This document shows, one piece after another, positions 24,265 to 35,289 of a stretch of DNA of 64,000 nt. The stretch spans positions 4,852,019 through 4,916,018 of the forward strand of contig CM049306.1 of the NCBI GenBank assembly GCA_026874595.1. The letters are read 5' to 3'. Within the stretch, counting starts at the first letter, position 1. Each line of letters starts with the position of its first letter. Both the position numbers and the translations under genes were made by a program. The notes under the pieces were generated by a model. It did no database searches. It was given only the letters and a program-made list of their open reading frames with translations, and had not been told where the DNA came from. Source of the DNA: Sipunculus nudus (taxonomy: Eukaryota; Annelida; Sipuncula; Golfingiida; Sipunculidae).

Positions 24265-27110
24265 TACTTTATGACAGAAATAATTTCTTTAAATGTTAGA
24301 GGATTAGGAGACTATAATAAGCGGAGACAAACTTTCAATTGGCTTCACAAACACAAGGTACAAGTAATATTATTACAAGAAACGCACAGCACACCCAAAC
24401 AAGAATATAGCTGGACTTCAGAATGGCTAAGGCAGAATATTTTTTGCACATGGGACAAATAAAGCTAAGGGTGTGTGTGTAATGGTTAAAAATAATATAA
24501 AGATTGAAATTCATGATATAAAATGTAATTATGAGGGGCTTTGACCTCATGACCCAAAATCAATTGGAGTCTTGCTTTTTCGATGGGACATATATAAGTC
24601 AAGTTTGAAATCAATACATCAATAAAAGCAGGAATTATCATCCAGAAACTAATTTTTGGACCGATGGCTCCTGTGACCTTCATCTTTGACCTTGTGACCT
24701 CAAAATTGATAGGGGTCTTCCACTCTTGGCAGGTGAACTATATGTGCAAGATGAAAGATCTGAGATGAAATGTTTGGCTGAAAATGCATCCACAATCTTT
24801 TTAAAGATGTGTCCTGTGACCTTGACCTTTGACCTCATGAACCCAAATCAATTGGAGTCTTGCTTTTTCGATGGGACATATATAAGTCAAGTTTGAAATC
24901 AATACATCAATAAAAGCAGGAATTATCATCTGGAAACTAATTTTTTGACAGATAGCTCCTGTGGCCTTGACCTTTGACCTTGTGGCCCCAAAATTGATAT
25001 TGATCATCCACTATTGGCAAGTGAGCTATATATTCAAGATGGAAGACCTGGAATGAAAGTTTGGCTTAAAATGCATCCACAGTATCTTTTAAGATGCGAG
25101 TCCAGTGAGCTTGACCTTTGACCTCATGACCCTAGAACCTATAGGGTTCTTACTTCAGTGGTGGGCCATACATAAGTCACGTTTGAAATCCATATGGCTA
25201 TCAACACTGGAGATATCATAAGAGGTGTGTGATTTTCATCAAATATGTACACATGAAAGGTCAAGGCCACTCTCATGGTAAAGGTCATGACCCAAATGTA
25301 AATAGACCTCATCCCATAACCCATCTCTCTACATGTGCATAATATGAAAGAAATCTGTCCATTAGTTTTGACTTATAATGCTTACAGTACTGTCAAGTGG
25401 CAATTATTGGGGTATTAAAAGGCGTAAAAACAAGAAAGGGATAATAGGTGGCACCCCCAGTTTCAGGTATATCACAAGGCTATCCAAGATCTTCAGTCAC
25501 CTTGATTTTTGGACCAGTCCATGCTAGCTTACTTGAGATATTCAAGAATTTGTGTTATTTTCAGCAAAAATGGACTTATTCAAGGTCAAGGTCACTCTCC
25601 TAGCATAGGTCATAACCCCATTTTAAATAGGCTTTGTCCCCTTACCTATATCTATACAAATGTAAAGTTTGAAAAAGATCAGTGAAATATTTTTTGAGTT
25701 ATCCCTCTCACAAGGTTTTTCTGCGGCGGCGGCTGGGGGACAATCATGAAACCATACTATCCCTACTTTGTCTGGGGATACAATGAGATTGAAAAATTTT
25801 ATTCAAAAAAACTTTATAAGTCAGCTAAATATAGCCCATTTAAAACAGTATACTGATTTTTTTATAAATCCCTGCCTGAAGAAGACAGAACCTACTGCAA
25901 TGAAGATTTATCTGAAACAGAAATTTTGAAATGCTTGAATCCATTTCAAATGGGCAAAACACAAGATTCAGATGGTCTACCAGTAGAATTTTATAAATTA
26001 TTTTGGGATGACATAAAAACTTACTTGATTGAGCTAATAAATATTCATATAAAAGTTGAAGATTAAACATTACCCAGAGACAGGGAGTTATAACCTTAAT
26101 TCAAAATCCTACCTTACTTAAAATCTGGAGACCAATATCACTATTAAGCGTCAATTATAAAGTAATTACTAAAAGTATGACCCTAAGATAACAGAAAGTC
26201 CCTCATCAGTTAATACATTTGAACCAAACTGATTTCTTACAAAACACATATATTGGGGAGAGCCTTAGTAGAATATATAACTGCTGTCATGCAAATAGGT
26301 AACCATAGCTATAATAAAGAAGAAATAATTAACCTAGGTTTGCACTGGACAATGGGGCCTATTACAGTTCTAGGTATTGGATAAAAGGGAAAACAATTAT
26401 GGTCTTGTGGGATAAAAGACAGCTGACACCATTGGGGAAAATAACAGTTATCAAGGCTGACCTGATTTTACAATGACAATACCAGTTCTCACTTTTGCCA
26501 AAACCACCAGCCTCATTTTTGAAAGAGATGGAAAAAGGCGATTTAATTTTATTGGAATAGTAAGTTAGACCAAGTGAAATTAGTTACTTTAATATCATCT
26601 AAGGAAAAAGGAGGTTTTGATATGGTTGATGTTTATTCAAAATTACAGGCAACAAATATAGCATAGATTAGTAGACTATTTTTCTCTTATATTAATCATG
26701 GTTGGAGACAACCTAAATGGGATTTAAATAACATTCATGACTGAAATTTCTAAGATGGAAAGAAGCAATAAACTTTGATAGCTATGAAGTTCTAAATACT
26801 TTAAAAATATTATATTGCACAACTATATCAACAAAGCTAAGATATTTTCAATTCAAAATGTTACATGGAAGGCAGGGATTGTTGATTGTGATACATGTAC
26901 TTTTTGTAAAATGTCGAAGGAATCACTCATACATGTATTTAATGAATGTGATATTGTAAAGCATCTGTGGTCTGAAATTTCAGCTGGTAAACCTGAACCT
27001 TCCACGAATATTATCAAAACCTGTAATATTTTTTAATGTAACTCCAGATAACCTATATAATTTTTCTGATTGTAAATACTATATATATTTATCAGTCAAA
27101 ACTACCTGTT
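24265..27110 (+). mobile_element. Decayed L1/Tx1-like LINE, interrupted by another repeat
   Basis: Remains of a plus-strand LINE. The AP-endonuclease start (ISLNVRGLGDYNKRR, VILLQETHSTPKQEYSW; 24271-24462) contains the conserved N and QETH residues. After an inserted repeat (24536-25790) come RT pieces: DSDGLPVEFYKLFWDD (about 25950-26020), SWRPISLLSVNYKVITK in broken frame (about 26125-26170) and SLTPLGKI-like remains (about 26430). The C-terminal Cys/His knuckle is CTFCKMSKESLIHVFNEC (26815-27036). The order EN, RT, knuckle fits Tx1-clade L1 elements. Many stops and frame breaks; the central part of EN and the linker are missing. Confidence 0.8.
24536..25790. mobile_element. TGACCTTTGACC-type repeat inserted in the LINE
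   Basis: About 1.25 kb with three internal near-repeats marked by CCTTGACCTTTGACCT and GGACATATATAAGTCAAG. It ends in a CGGCGGCGGCTGGGGG run and a small hairpin TATCCC/GGGATA (about 25760-25783). It splits the LINE coding sequence, so it is younger than the LINE. Exact termini uncertain. Confidence 0.55.
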
Positions 27111-27226
27111 ATGTCTTATATTACCAAGTATGACTGATTTAACATAATATTTCCAATTATAAACACATTTGTTTCATATGAAGGTAAACAGAGGTAAAGC
27201 TACCTGCAACAAATGTGACACAAATG

Positions 27227-28032
27227 TGCTACCCGCCTAGTGTATGTCAAATGGAATTTCATAAAATAATGAAATAAGTTAGGGAAAACAATTTCTGCGG
27301 TGCATTAGCAGGCCAGTTAATATTAAATTGGAATGTCAGATCATAAAGTGTAGTTGGAGAGACGGAGTTAATAATATTTGGTGAAGTTGTCAGCTGTTGT
27401 TGTCATCCTGTTTGTTTACATCGGTGCTGACGACGCTGGTGGGTTGTTCAATAGTATATTATTTATTATGTAAGCAAATGGACTTACTGTACCATGATTT
27501 ATTATAATTAGATGACAGAAGGTTCTAGAGAATTCAGGTAATGTGTAATTTCCAATAGGTAAATTCTAGAAAATCCCATAGGTGCTAGTCTTGACAAGAA
27601 ACGACTTGATTATTCTAGAGACTTCTAGAAGTTTAGGTTACCCAGGTATAAATAGGGCGGTGTCAAGGCCGGTCAGAGGAAGAGAAGTGAATGAATTTGG
27701 AAGTTACTGTCAACGAGTGACAGGTCGTTTTATGGCAACGACGGATTAGTTGAACACCGAGCGGGGTGTGTTACAAATTCCGCGAGGACAGTATTAGTCC
27801 TGGAGAGAATATAGATAGTTGTAGCCGATCAGGGCGTTAGAAGATATACGTGATTGGTATTTGTTGAAGACGTTGTTATTGTGAGATTGGAGCCAGTCAA
27901 CGACGACGGTGGCCAATTGTTGGATGTTACCGGAATAAACCGTGTTCTTCAGTTCAGACAACGAGTGGTATTTTGGACTTTTCTGTGTGAAAGAACTCGG
28001 GAATATATGTCTGCTGCGTGTGTGGTGTGACA
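27227..28032 (+). mobile_element. Candidate solo LTR with TATA box and polyadenylation signal
   Basis: Proposed 806-bp LTR: starts TGCTACCCG, ends GTGTGACA, flanked by AAATG at 27222-27226 and 28033-28037 (possible 5-bp target duplication). Internal landmarks fit an LTR promoter: CCAAT (27552-27556), TATAAATA (27647-27654) and AATAAA (27934-27939), about 287 bp apart as expected for U3-R. It is markedly more GC-rich than flanking intron. No primer-binding site or internal region follows, hence solo. Boundaries were chosen by TG...CA plus the short duplication and could shift. It is antisense to HDHD5 in intron 1. Confidence 0.55.
27518..27635. promoter_or_regulatory. Three heat-shock-element-like arrays upstream of the LTR TATA box
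   Basis: Alternating GAA/TTC pentamer blocks with 2-base spacing. Array 1 is GAA-gg-TTC-ta-GAG-aa-TTC at 27518-27535. Array 2 is TTC-ta-GAA-aa-TCC at 27564-27576. Array 3 is TTC-ta-GAG-ac-TTC-ta-GAA-gt-TTA at 27613-27635, ending 11 bp before TATAAATA. HSF1 binds at least three such alternating units. Several units have one mismatch. Confidence 0.6.
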
Positions 28033-28037
28033 AAATG

Positions 28038-29320
28038 TAATATAGTAATAAATTAGGTACATTAACACTACTTATATATAGTGAAACACAGAAGCTCATG
28101 CACTTCACTGAACCAATGTACTCGATATATACAAACACAGGATATTCCATTTCAAGGTATCAAAGGAAGTGTTACAACCCAATGAAAATACAAGTCTCCA
28201 ATAGTTACAGGTGTGAGGCACTTCAGGTTCAATGTTCTGTGCCACCTCAACTTTTTACTTGTTGTGTTTACACACAGTCTTCCCTACACGATGACATGCA
28301 GCTGTAAACCGTGCTTATCTTATTCTATAACCAGTTAGCTGTGAATATTTCATTAATGGCATGCTGAGCCTTCAATCTGCCTCTCTATTTAATACTGAGA
28401 TCATTACATAATTGAAGCCAGTTCTTCCCTGCATTAAGAATTCTCAACAAGGTAGACTAAATCAAAATAAATCCAAATACAGGTGTTGGAGCTATAAATA
28501 TTCTCAGTTCCTCTCACTTTCTGTGCTTCTGTTTGCTTGGTTTGTTTTTATAAGACATGTTAATCTACTGTAACAGTCTTCAATTAAGTTTCATCGGACA
28601 TGGATGCTCAGACTTTGGAACTGATCTGGATAAAAGAATCCAGCACTGGTAAACAGTACTTGCACTATCAGCATCAGTAATGGCTAGTAGTTATTCTTAT
28701 TATCACAGGCACACCTTGTCATTAACAGCAGACCTAACATCAATGCATATGTAGTCTTCACAAGTATGGTGTGTTGATATCAAGACACTTGATGAAATAA
28801 TGAACGTTGCCAAAGCAGGTTTAGCCTTCCAGCCCTTCCTAAACAGCTTTGTGATTGAATGTCATTTTGAGCATGAACTGGTGACCCTGGTGATCGAGTT
28901 TCAAATACATGAATGATAGAAATATTGACTACTTGTTGTATTATTTACTAAACTGTTGCAATACTCTTAACATATTCTGCATATTCTTAACTTAACATTC
29001 ATATGTGTAAAAAATAGTTAACAGATTGAACATGGAATTCTGCCAATACTCTTGAGTGAAAACAAAAATTACACAAAGGGAAATTTTATTCAAGAGGTGA
29101 AAAGACATTCAACATTTCATATGTTTGAACCAGGTAAAATTACTCAATATTATTCATTAAACTGAACTGATTTGAATGCATAACAAACAACAAGTAAACA
29201 TTGGTGTTGGACTGGGGTTGGATATCAGAGATTTATGTTTAGTCACAAGACAACAGTTTTATATTAAGAATCACAAACGCCCATCTAAGCAAGTAATAAT
29301 TATTAAATAAATATTAATAA
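28038..29320. other. HDHD5 intron 1, no confident feature
   Basis: AT-rich sequence. The short open frames at 28098-28307 and elsewhere show no motif. Nothing recognised. Confidence 0.4.
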
Positions 29321-29948
29321 CTATAGTCCGTTCCAGTACCCCTGTCCACCTGTTTTTTCGCGATTATTTATCTGTGAATCAAAGAACGCCAGAACTGTTT
29401 GACCTTGGGGAAGAAAGAGGAAAAAGCGTAATTACCTAATATGGAAATAATAGCCTACCTTATGTTATTTTCCTATAAACAATTTAAAACCATTTTATGA
29501 GTAACTAGTCTATTCTTTAGCGACATCTTGCCACTAATCTGTGAAATGGGCATATCAGGGATTAGTGATGACGTCATAAAGACGTGACGTACTAAAGAAG
29601 CACCAACATTGACGGAACCAATAATCAAGAGCTGCCGACCCCTGTTTACAGCGAGAATTGTATTCTCCGCGTGCACGCGCTTCACTGTTACGTCACATTA
29701 CTTTATCTCCATATCCAAGGAGGATAAAACAATGGCCACTTATTAGGGACGCCATGAACCACGGATATATATGAGATATGTCAACCAGGCCGTAAAGTGA
29801 ATAATATTTATATTTTGAGTAGGTAAGGTACCAAAAATTACGCTTTTGCCTCTTTAAGCCATTGGTGCAAATTTTGTTTTGCAAGTTTGTCTTATGTAGA
29901 GATAATCGCGAAAAAACAGGTGGACAGGGGTGCTGGAACGGACTATAG
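29321..29948. mobile_element. 628-bp MITE with about 46-bp terminal inverted repeats
   Basis: Left end CTATAGTCCGTTCCAGTACC then CCTGTCCACCTGTTTTTTCG and CGATTAT. The right end is its inverse (ATAATCGCGAAAAAACAGG, then TGGACAGGGGTGCTGGAACG, GACTATAG) with only one mismatch in the outer 46 bp. A TA dinucleotide at each boundary could be a Tc1/mariner-like target duplication. The interior is non-coding and holds a GTGATGACGTCATAAAG palindrome (CRE-like, about 29564-29580). High TIR identity suggests recent activity. Confidence 0.85.
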
Positions 29949-30491
29949 CCATTTTTTCTTTACAAAACTGATTGTTTGGTTATAAATAAGGCTTGTTTAA
30001 ATTCTATATATAAATTTATAAACTGGACAATAGCTAGAAATAAATTTCTACTCAACAGAAATGAAAGTGTAGGGGCGGCTTGGGCTTTTTATACGTGCCC
30101 CAGGCCAGTAAAGTAATTATACAATACTGAATAGCTTTGTACCCAGGCAGGTCTCGGACCATCGACGTGTTGTGTTCAGTGATCATGGAGCATTTCATCT
30201 GGCATAATGAGCAGTATAAAAAATGAACAGCAGAAAAAATCATTGTCTGAAATAAATCAATGACTAAAATGTAATATCAAGCTTTCAATAAATGTATCAG
30301 TGGGTTTATCATGCCACGATCCAGCTTGTTGATTCCTGGGTGGGCTCAGTTCTTGTTATTTTCCACTCGATCAGCTGTGCAAAAGCGTGAGCAGGCAGGA
30401 AACAAAGCTGACGTCCTTGACCGAGGCGACGGCAATGCGCTTCAGCTTCAGGTTGATTTTCAAAGAGATTTGACAAAATAAAAATATTTAC

Positions 30492-30608
30492 CTGTACATG
30501 TGCTGATGTTGAGCATTTCCTCAGTCCATTTTTGATAAATTTACTAAAGTTATTATCAGGATTGCGGAAAATCCGTAAGAATACACTGCTCCGGCCGACG
30601 GAAGCCAT
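30492..30608 (-). CDS. HDHD5: HDHD5 exon 1 (start codon and mitochondrial-type presequence)
   Basis: Candidate first coding exon: ATG at 30608-30606, 39 codons, ending CAG before a GTAAAT donor. The peptide starts MASVGRSSVFLRIFRNPD and continues with further Arg, Lys, Ser and Asn and almost no acidic residues, typical of a mitochondrial targeting sequence. Human HDHD5 also begins with an arginine-rich presequence just before the DIDG exon. It ends in phase 0, exactly what exon 2 needs. The sequence is not itself conserved enough to name the gene. The call rests on strand, splice phase, presequence composition and the CCAAT-bearing region upstream. An additional exon hidden in the 11.5-kb intron cannot be excluded, but none is needed. 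Confidence 0.72.
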
Positions 30609-30760
30609 GATCACCTGGCGATTGTCATTTGTAGGTGTGGCGCTTTTAGCCAATGAGAGCTGGTTTTGATGGACACGCCAACACCACCTCCTCTTTGATT
30701 GGTTAAAACAAAGTTCATGCTCTTTCAACCTTGACACCTCTCAGTATAACCCAATTTGCA
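30609..30760 (-). promoter_or_regulatory. Probable HDHD5 promoter / 5' UTR
   Basis: Just upstream of the HDHD5 ATG on the minus strand. It is clearly more GC-rich than its surroundings and free of recognisable repeats. Two CCAAT-box cores are visible: ATTGG at 30698-30702 reads CCAAT on the minus strand, and CCAAT at 30650-30654 lies in the opposite orientation. No TATA box is apparent, as expected for a housekeeping mitochondrial gene. The transcription start cannot be placed. Confidence 0.45.
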
Positions 30761-30768
30761 GACTCCTT

Positions 30769-31000
30769 GCATCACGCAGTCACAGCTGCTACTTGGTTTT
30801 CAAATCATCCCCTTGTTTTCCCTGCACTGAGGCAGTGTGGAAAATATCTTAATTTAATAATCCCTGGATTTAAAATAAATTTAATGATTTGGTTGAAACT
30901 GCAACTCTTTTTTTTATGAGAAATTGTCATATTCCTTGCCTGCTCTATTTAATGAATTTGTGAAATATAGGCCTACTAGCTGTAAACTATTTTTAATGGA
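30769..31000. other. Spacer upstream of HDHD5
   Basis: Sequence between the presumed HDHD5 promoter and the first (TA)n tract. No gene recognised. Confidence 0.4.
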
Positions 31001-31001
31001 A

Positions 31002-31003
<2 letters not shown>

Positions 31004-31065
<62 letters not shown>
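31004..31065. repeat. (TA)n microsatellite
   Basis: About 62 bp of uninterrupted TA. A second tract follows at 31362-31419. Confidence 0.97.
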
Positions 31066-31067
<2 letters not shown>

Positions 31068-31359
31068 TGCTAAGCGGTCATTTCAACATCAAATTGAAAA
31101 GAAATAATAACCAGCTGTTTTTAAGTTCCTAATTCCGAAATAATTAAGATTAAGTTCATTATATAATTCACATTACATGAAAGTTTATAGAATCTTTATA
31201 TTTATGACAGAAATGACTAAGTATTGCTTTCTTTCCTGTTAAACGCTTACAATTTTCCTATTTTTTTTTGTTAGCTATGAAATTTCTCTTGTCAACGGTT
31301 TAATATACAATTATAGATAAACTGAACTGCATGTATGCTAATTATAAGGTCTATATATA

Positions 31360-31361
<2 letters not shown>

Positions 31362-31419
<58 letters not shown>
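31362..31419. repeat. (TA)n microsatellite
   Basis: About 58 bp of uninterrupted TA. Confidence 0.97.
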
Positions 31420-31421
<2 letters not shown>

Positions 31422-31515
31422 ACTTTTTCAATATCAGACCCACGTAATCAGCATTTATAATTGCAGGACACCCATAATTAAATTACCTTAGATAAAATAT
31501 AATTGACTCACAATA

Positions 31516-31559
31516 TCAGGGTCAGATCCCCAGTAGGGCCTGCAGGGATCTGACCCTGA
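31516..31559. other. Perfect 15-bp stem hairpin
   Basis: TCAGGGTCAGATCCC (31516-31530) pairs perfectly with GGGATCTGACCCTGA (31545-31559) around a 14-nt loop. It is GC-rich in a very AT-rich neighbourhood. Function unknown. Confidence 0.8.
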
Positions 31560-31663
31560 GAATGACAGCTGAGCTCAATATGCACTTTTAAAAAGAGAAC
31601 ATACTTAGGTCGATTTTTTGGTGAATATCATTATTAACTGTCATATATAAGTTCATTAGTAAT

Positions 31664-31717
31664 ATTATTAATTATTATTATTATTTATTTATCATTATAA
31701 TAATAATAATAATAATA

Positions 31718-31762
<45 letters not shown>
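31664..31762. repeat. (ATT)n / (AAT)n microsatellite
   Basis: Trinucleotide tract that inverts strand sense inside: TTA repeats, then AATAAT, then TTATTA, so it can fold back on itself. Confidence 0.9.
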
Positions 31763-32169
31763 GAATATGATTGTGAATTATATGCACAGGCTGTTCAGCA
31801 TAGCCTATATCCTTATGGAAAAGCAGAAAAGTAAGATAAAGAAAATATACAGAAAAAGTGAGGCGGAAATAGGAAAAAAACTCAGGAAAAAGGACAAAAG
31901 TAAGGTTGAAATCACACAAATTGCAAAATTATTATGTTCATTCTCCGTAAATTAATGTGAAACCAAACAAGTAATATTTTGATTACATATAATCATTTAA
32001 ACAATTTTTTATGAAGTGTTCATGCAGTTTGTAACCGATTTTTGTTATCACATAGTACTTCAAACTTCCCATGCATATATACGTTATATATCGTTAACTA
32101 ATGCGATGCCAAGAACAAATTCACAACAATCCACAGCATTTTTTAAATGAAGTATTAGAAAGTATGTAG

Positions 32170-32630
32170 GTATTTCGAAAACAAGGCCTACAAGCCTAAT
32201 ACGTACGGAGATGTGCAATGGGATATACATGATGCTTACTTGATAATAACATGCTTGACCATTATTTGAAAAGTATTTGATTACTTTTCAAGTACATGTA
32301 TGACATGTATATAATGTACAATGGAAGTACTAAACATTTTGAACTCGAGTATTAGCACCAATAACACTAGTGGCATGGATGTACAAGAAAAAATGATTGA
32401 AGGTGTCGCCACCAGTCTTGTGAAAGAGAAATCCACCGAAGATGTATGGACATGCAACATTTCAGTTAGATACCTCAAACCACTCTTGAGCTATATGCAC
32501 AGATGCATGAAACATTATAGATGCAGACAAAATCTTGACATGTTGCCAAATCTGTTTATACATACCGAAAGACTTGTTACAATATATATGGAGACCAATT
32601 ATCTATGTTTCCTGTCCAGTACTGCTTATA
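32170..32630. repeat. Interspersed repeat (shared with 45130-45690)
   Basis: Matches the block near 45180-45690: ACAAGGCCTACA(A/G)GCCTAAT, TACTTTTCAAGT, AAGTACTAAACATTTTGAA and a CACCACCAGTCTTGT-type sentence. The plus-strand open frame 32321-32659 is a by-product. Confidence 0.55.
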
Positions 32631-33008
32631 CACAGGCGCTTGAATTGTTAAAAGTGTAGATTTCGGTTAAATTTGTAATTTAGCAACCGACGACGCTCTT
32701 TTTGTGATTTGTTTGATATGTTTACTATTGGAGCCGTTAGATGGTGACACCTCTGACGTAAAAACGGTTCAGCTAATCACGCATGTACTTCAAATTTAGC
32801 CCGATACCGATGTACCATGGCTGTCGGGCCTAACAACGGGGGTTTCTTGCCTGTCTATCTCAAATATTAAGTAAATACTAAAGAGATGGTCCATATAGTG
32901 CGAAAAAGCGCTAGGAAAACGTAAGATTAGTCATAGTTATAAGAAAAAGACCCAGAAAAGTAACAAATTTAACCGAAATCTACATCAATAGCAATTCAAG
33001 CGCCTGTG
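32631..33008. mobile_element. Foldback MITE, CACAGGCGC family, copy 1
   Basis: 378 bp. The left terminus CACAGGCGCTTGAATTG is exactly inverted at the right terminus (CAATTCAAGCGCCTGTG). A second inverted block lies slightly inward (GTAGATTTCGGTTAAATTTG against CAAATTTAACCGAAATCTAC). Flanked by a perfect 7-bp direct repeat GCTTATA (32624-32630 and 33009-33015). No coding capacity. Copy 2 is at 55262-55629. Confidence 0.88.
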
Positions 33009-33049
33009 GCTTATATACCCATGGCACATAACTCTGTCTATTAAAACAA

Positions 33050-34345
33050 TGTATCTATAAGCTTAGTTCACCGAAATATCCGACTCTTTTTCTTGTTAAA
33101 GGTCCAATAATTCAGCCAAATATTATTTAAGTACACTTGAACAAATGCCACCTTTTGTGCAATGTAACAGAATTTGATACAACAGTTTTGCAGAAGAAAA
33201 CTATTAGAGCACTCAGTTTGATATAGGATTACTTGGCCACAAAACTTCAACTTTCTATGACAAGCAAAAATCAAAGAACCCGATATATTCTTATACAACT
33301 GAGAGAACAATACCCTAGGATAAGCCTAATTCTTGTAAAATAATAAACAATTCGGCTAGACAGTTTCATCATAAACCCATTTGATAAAGAAGCTGAAAGA
33401 GGCTAAAATTATGAGGTTTTTTTGCCCATACAAAAACAGGTCGATGCAGGTGGAGCCACAAAACCTCAATTTATTACCATGTGACCAGCGTGTGACCAAT
33501 ATTTGCCTTAAATTTGATGATGCTATATAGCTCCTGTCGTTTCGGAGATTATTATGTTAGTATGCTTACTTGGCCAAATGACTAAGTTCAAATTGCTGTA
33601 ACTCTGCCAAAATTCACAATTCGTCTCTGGAATCATTTCTCTGAAATAATTAACAATTTGGCTCAATGATTTTCAATTTTCTTTTTTATATTTCCCGTAA
33701 AATGTAAGTCGATGCAGTTGGTGCCATAAAAAGCTCAATCCCACACTTTTTGACAAATGACTGATTTCAGCATAAAATTTCGTGATTCTAGCTCCTGTTG
33801 TTCCTGAGAAATCATGGACTAATGTACTGATGGTCGATGACCCCTGTACGAAATAGGTCGATGCAGTTGGCGCCACCAATACCTGAATTTCAAAAATGGC
33901 TAATGTGACCAACATTTGCATAACATTTTGTGATGATGGTTAATTCGATCCTGCCGTTTCTGTGATTGTATTTTTAGTATGCTTATTTGGCCAAATGACT
34001 TTGTTCAGCTTATTAGCTGTTACTCGACAAAAAGTCTCTGGACTGGAGCCATTCGAACAAACTTGTGAATGTCTGTTTAATTCTTGGATTATGTCTGTGC
34101 ATTATTAACAATTTGGCTGGACAGTTTCGGAGAAGATTTAAAAGGTCTTTCCCTGTAAAATCGAAGTCAATGCAGATAGCCAAAATATAAGTTCAACCAG
34201 AGTAAGGCAGGCCTATTTAGGTGACATACTTGTGCACAACATTTAGTGATGCTAGCTCCTCCCATTTTTGTGATAGAATCAGAAGGATGACGGCGGACGA
34301 TCGACGCTGCGCCATAGCATATATATCCTCACGGGTTTGCTAAAT
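33050..34345. repeat. TCGATGCAGGTGG-type interspersed repeat with CGGACGATCG tail
   Basis: Internally repetitive, about 300-bp sentences with GGTCGATGCAG(G/T)TGG, GCCACCAA and AACAATTTGGCT(G/C). It ends GACGGCGGACGATCGACG, then a TAGCA/TGCTA hairpin (34313-34341) followed by AAT. Same family as 46840-47945. No genes. Confidence 0.6.
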
Positions 34346-34489
34346 AAATATGACTGATACTAAAAAGTATAAAAAGGGAAACGAAAAAGTAGGATCACTT
34401 GCATTTATGCATGTATGCGGTACGGTGTTTTCTTATTTATCATCGAAATTTTACATATTAATTTTAATTTTATTAGCGCTGCTGCGCAG

Positions 34490-34840
34490 TCACCAGTACA
34501 TACACTTCGGGCAAAAGAGCGGTCACTTGCTTTTACAAACATCGGTGAGTGAATCACGTGGACAAACTTGAACGCGTTCTTGGTCGTGAGGAGTGGCCAC
34601 GTGTTATAACACATGGACATGAATGAATAAAACAAAAAAATGGTTTACAAACATCAGAGTGAATCACGTTGACAAACGCATGTTGTTGGTAAGCATGTGG
34701 GGTGGTCACGTGCTGCATCACCTGGACGTACTGAGCATGAACGAGTGAAATATAAACATAGTTTGCAAACACCATAGAGTAACACAAGCAAGTTGATGGT
34801 GGGCATGTTTGTTGGTCACATGTTTACCACATATCCATTG
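34490..34840. repeat. Degenerate tandem repeat, about 115-120-bp units, 3 copies
   Basis: Three units share GAATCACGT(G/T)GACAAAC, GGTCACGTG or GGCCACGTG and CATGAA(T/C)GA. Each unit contains a CACGTG-type E-box, possibly coincidental. Confidence 0.6.
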
Positions 34841-35112
34841 ACTCATGAAGGCACTTGAAATAATCCTGTGGAAGTTAGTGCAAGAGAACCGAGAACCGGA
34901 TTCTGGGCGTTCTCCGCTTTCGCTCCATTTACCTCCGTTTATTCTAGTGTGCGTTCCCGCTTGCTGGGCGGCTTATAAATACGTTTAATAAGCGTACGAG
35001 TTATTATTAACTGTTTATTATGTAACACATGACAAATCATGATTAATAATCTATTTCCATGTTATAGCAAAATATTATATTATAATAATCATTCAGAAGA
35101 AATATATATTTT

Positions 35113-35118
<6 letters not shown>

Positions 35119-35164
<46 letters not shown>

Positions 35165-35193
35165 TATATATATATTAGAAATATATATATTAG

Positions 35194-35232
<39 letters not shown>
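35119..35232. repeat. (TA)n tract broken by TTAGAAA interruptions
   Basis: TA runs separated by four TTAGAAA units, immediately left of the 186-bp satellite. Confidence 0.9.
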
Positions 35233-35237
<5 letters not shown>

Positions 35238-35289
35238 GTCTAAATCAAAACCAACATAAAGAAAATCAACATTTTTAGAATATTAGGCT

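Noticed and set aside
34490-34840. Cluster of CACGTG E-boxes as an enhancer
   Set aside because: The sites come from one tandemly repeated unit, so their number is not independent evidence.
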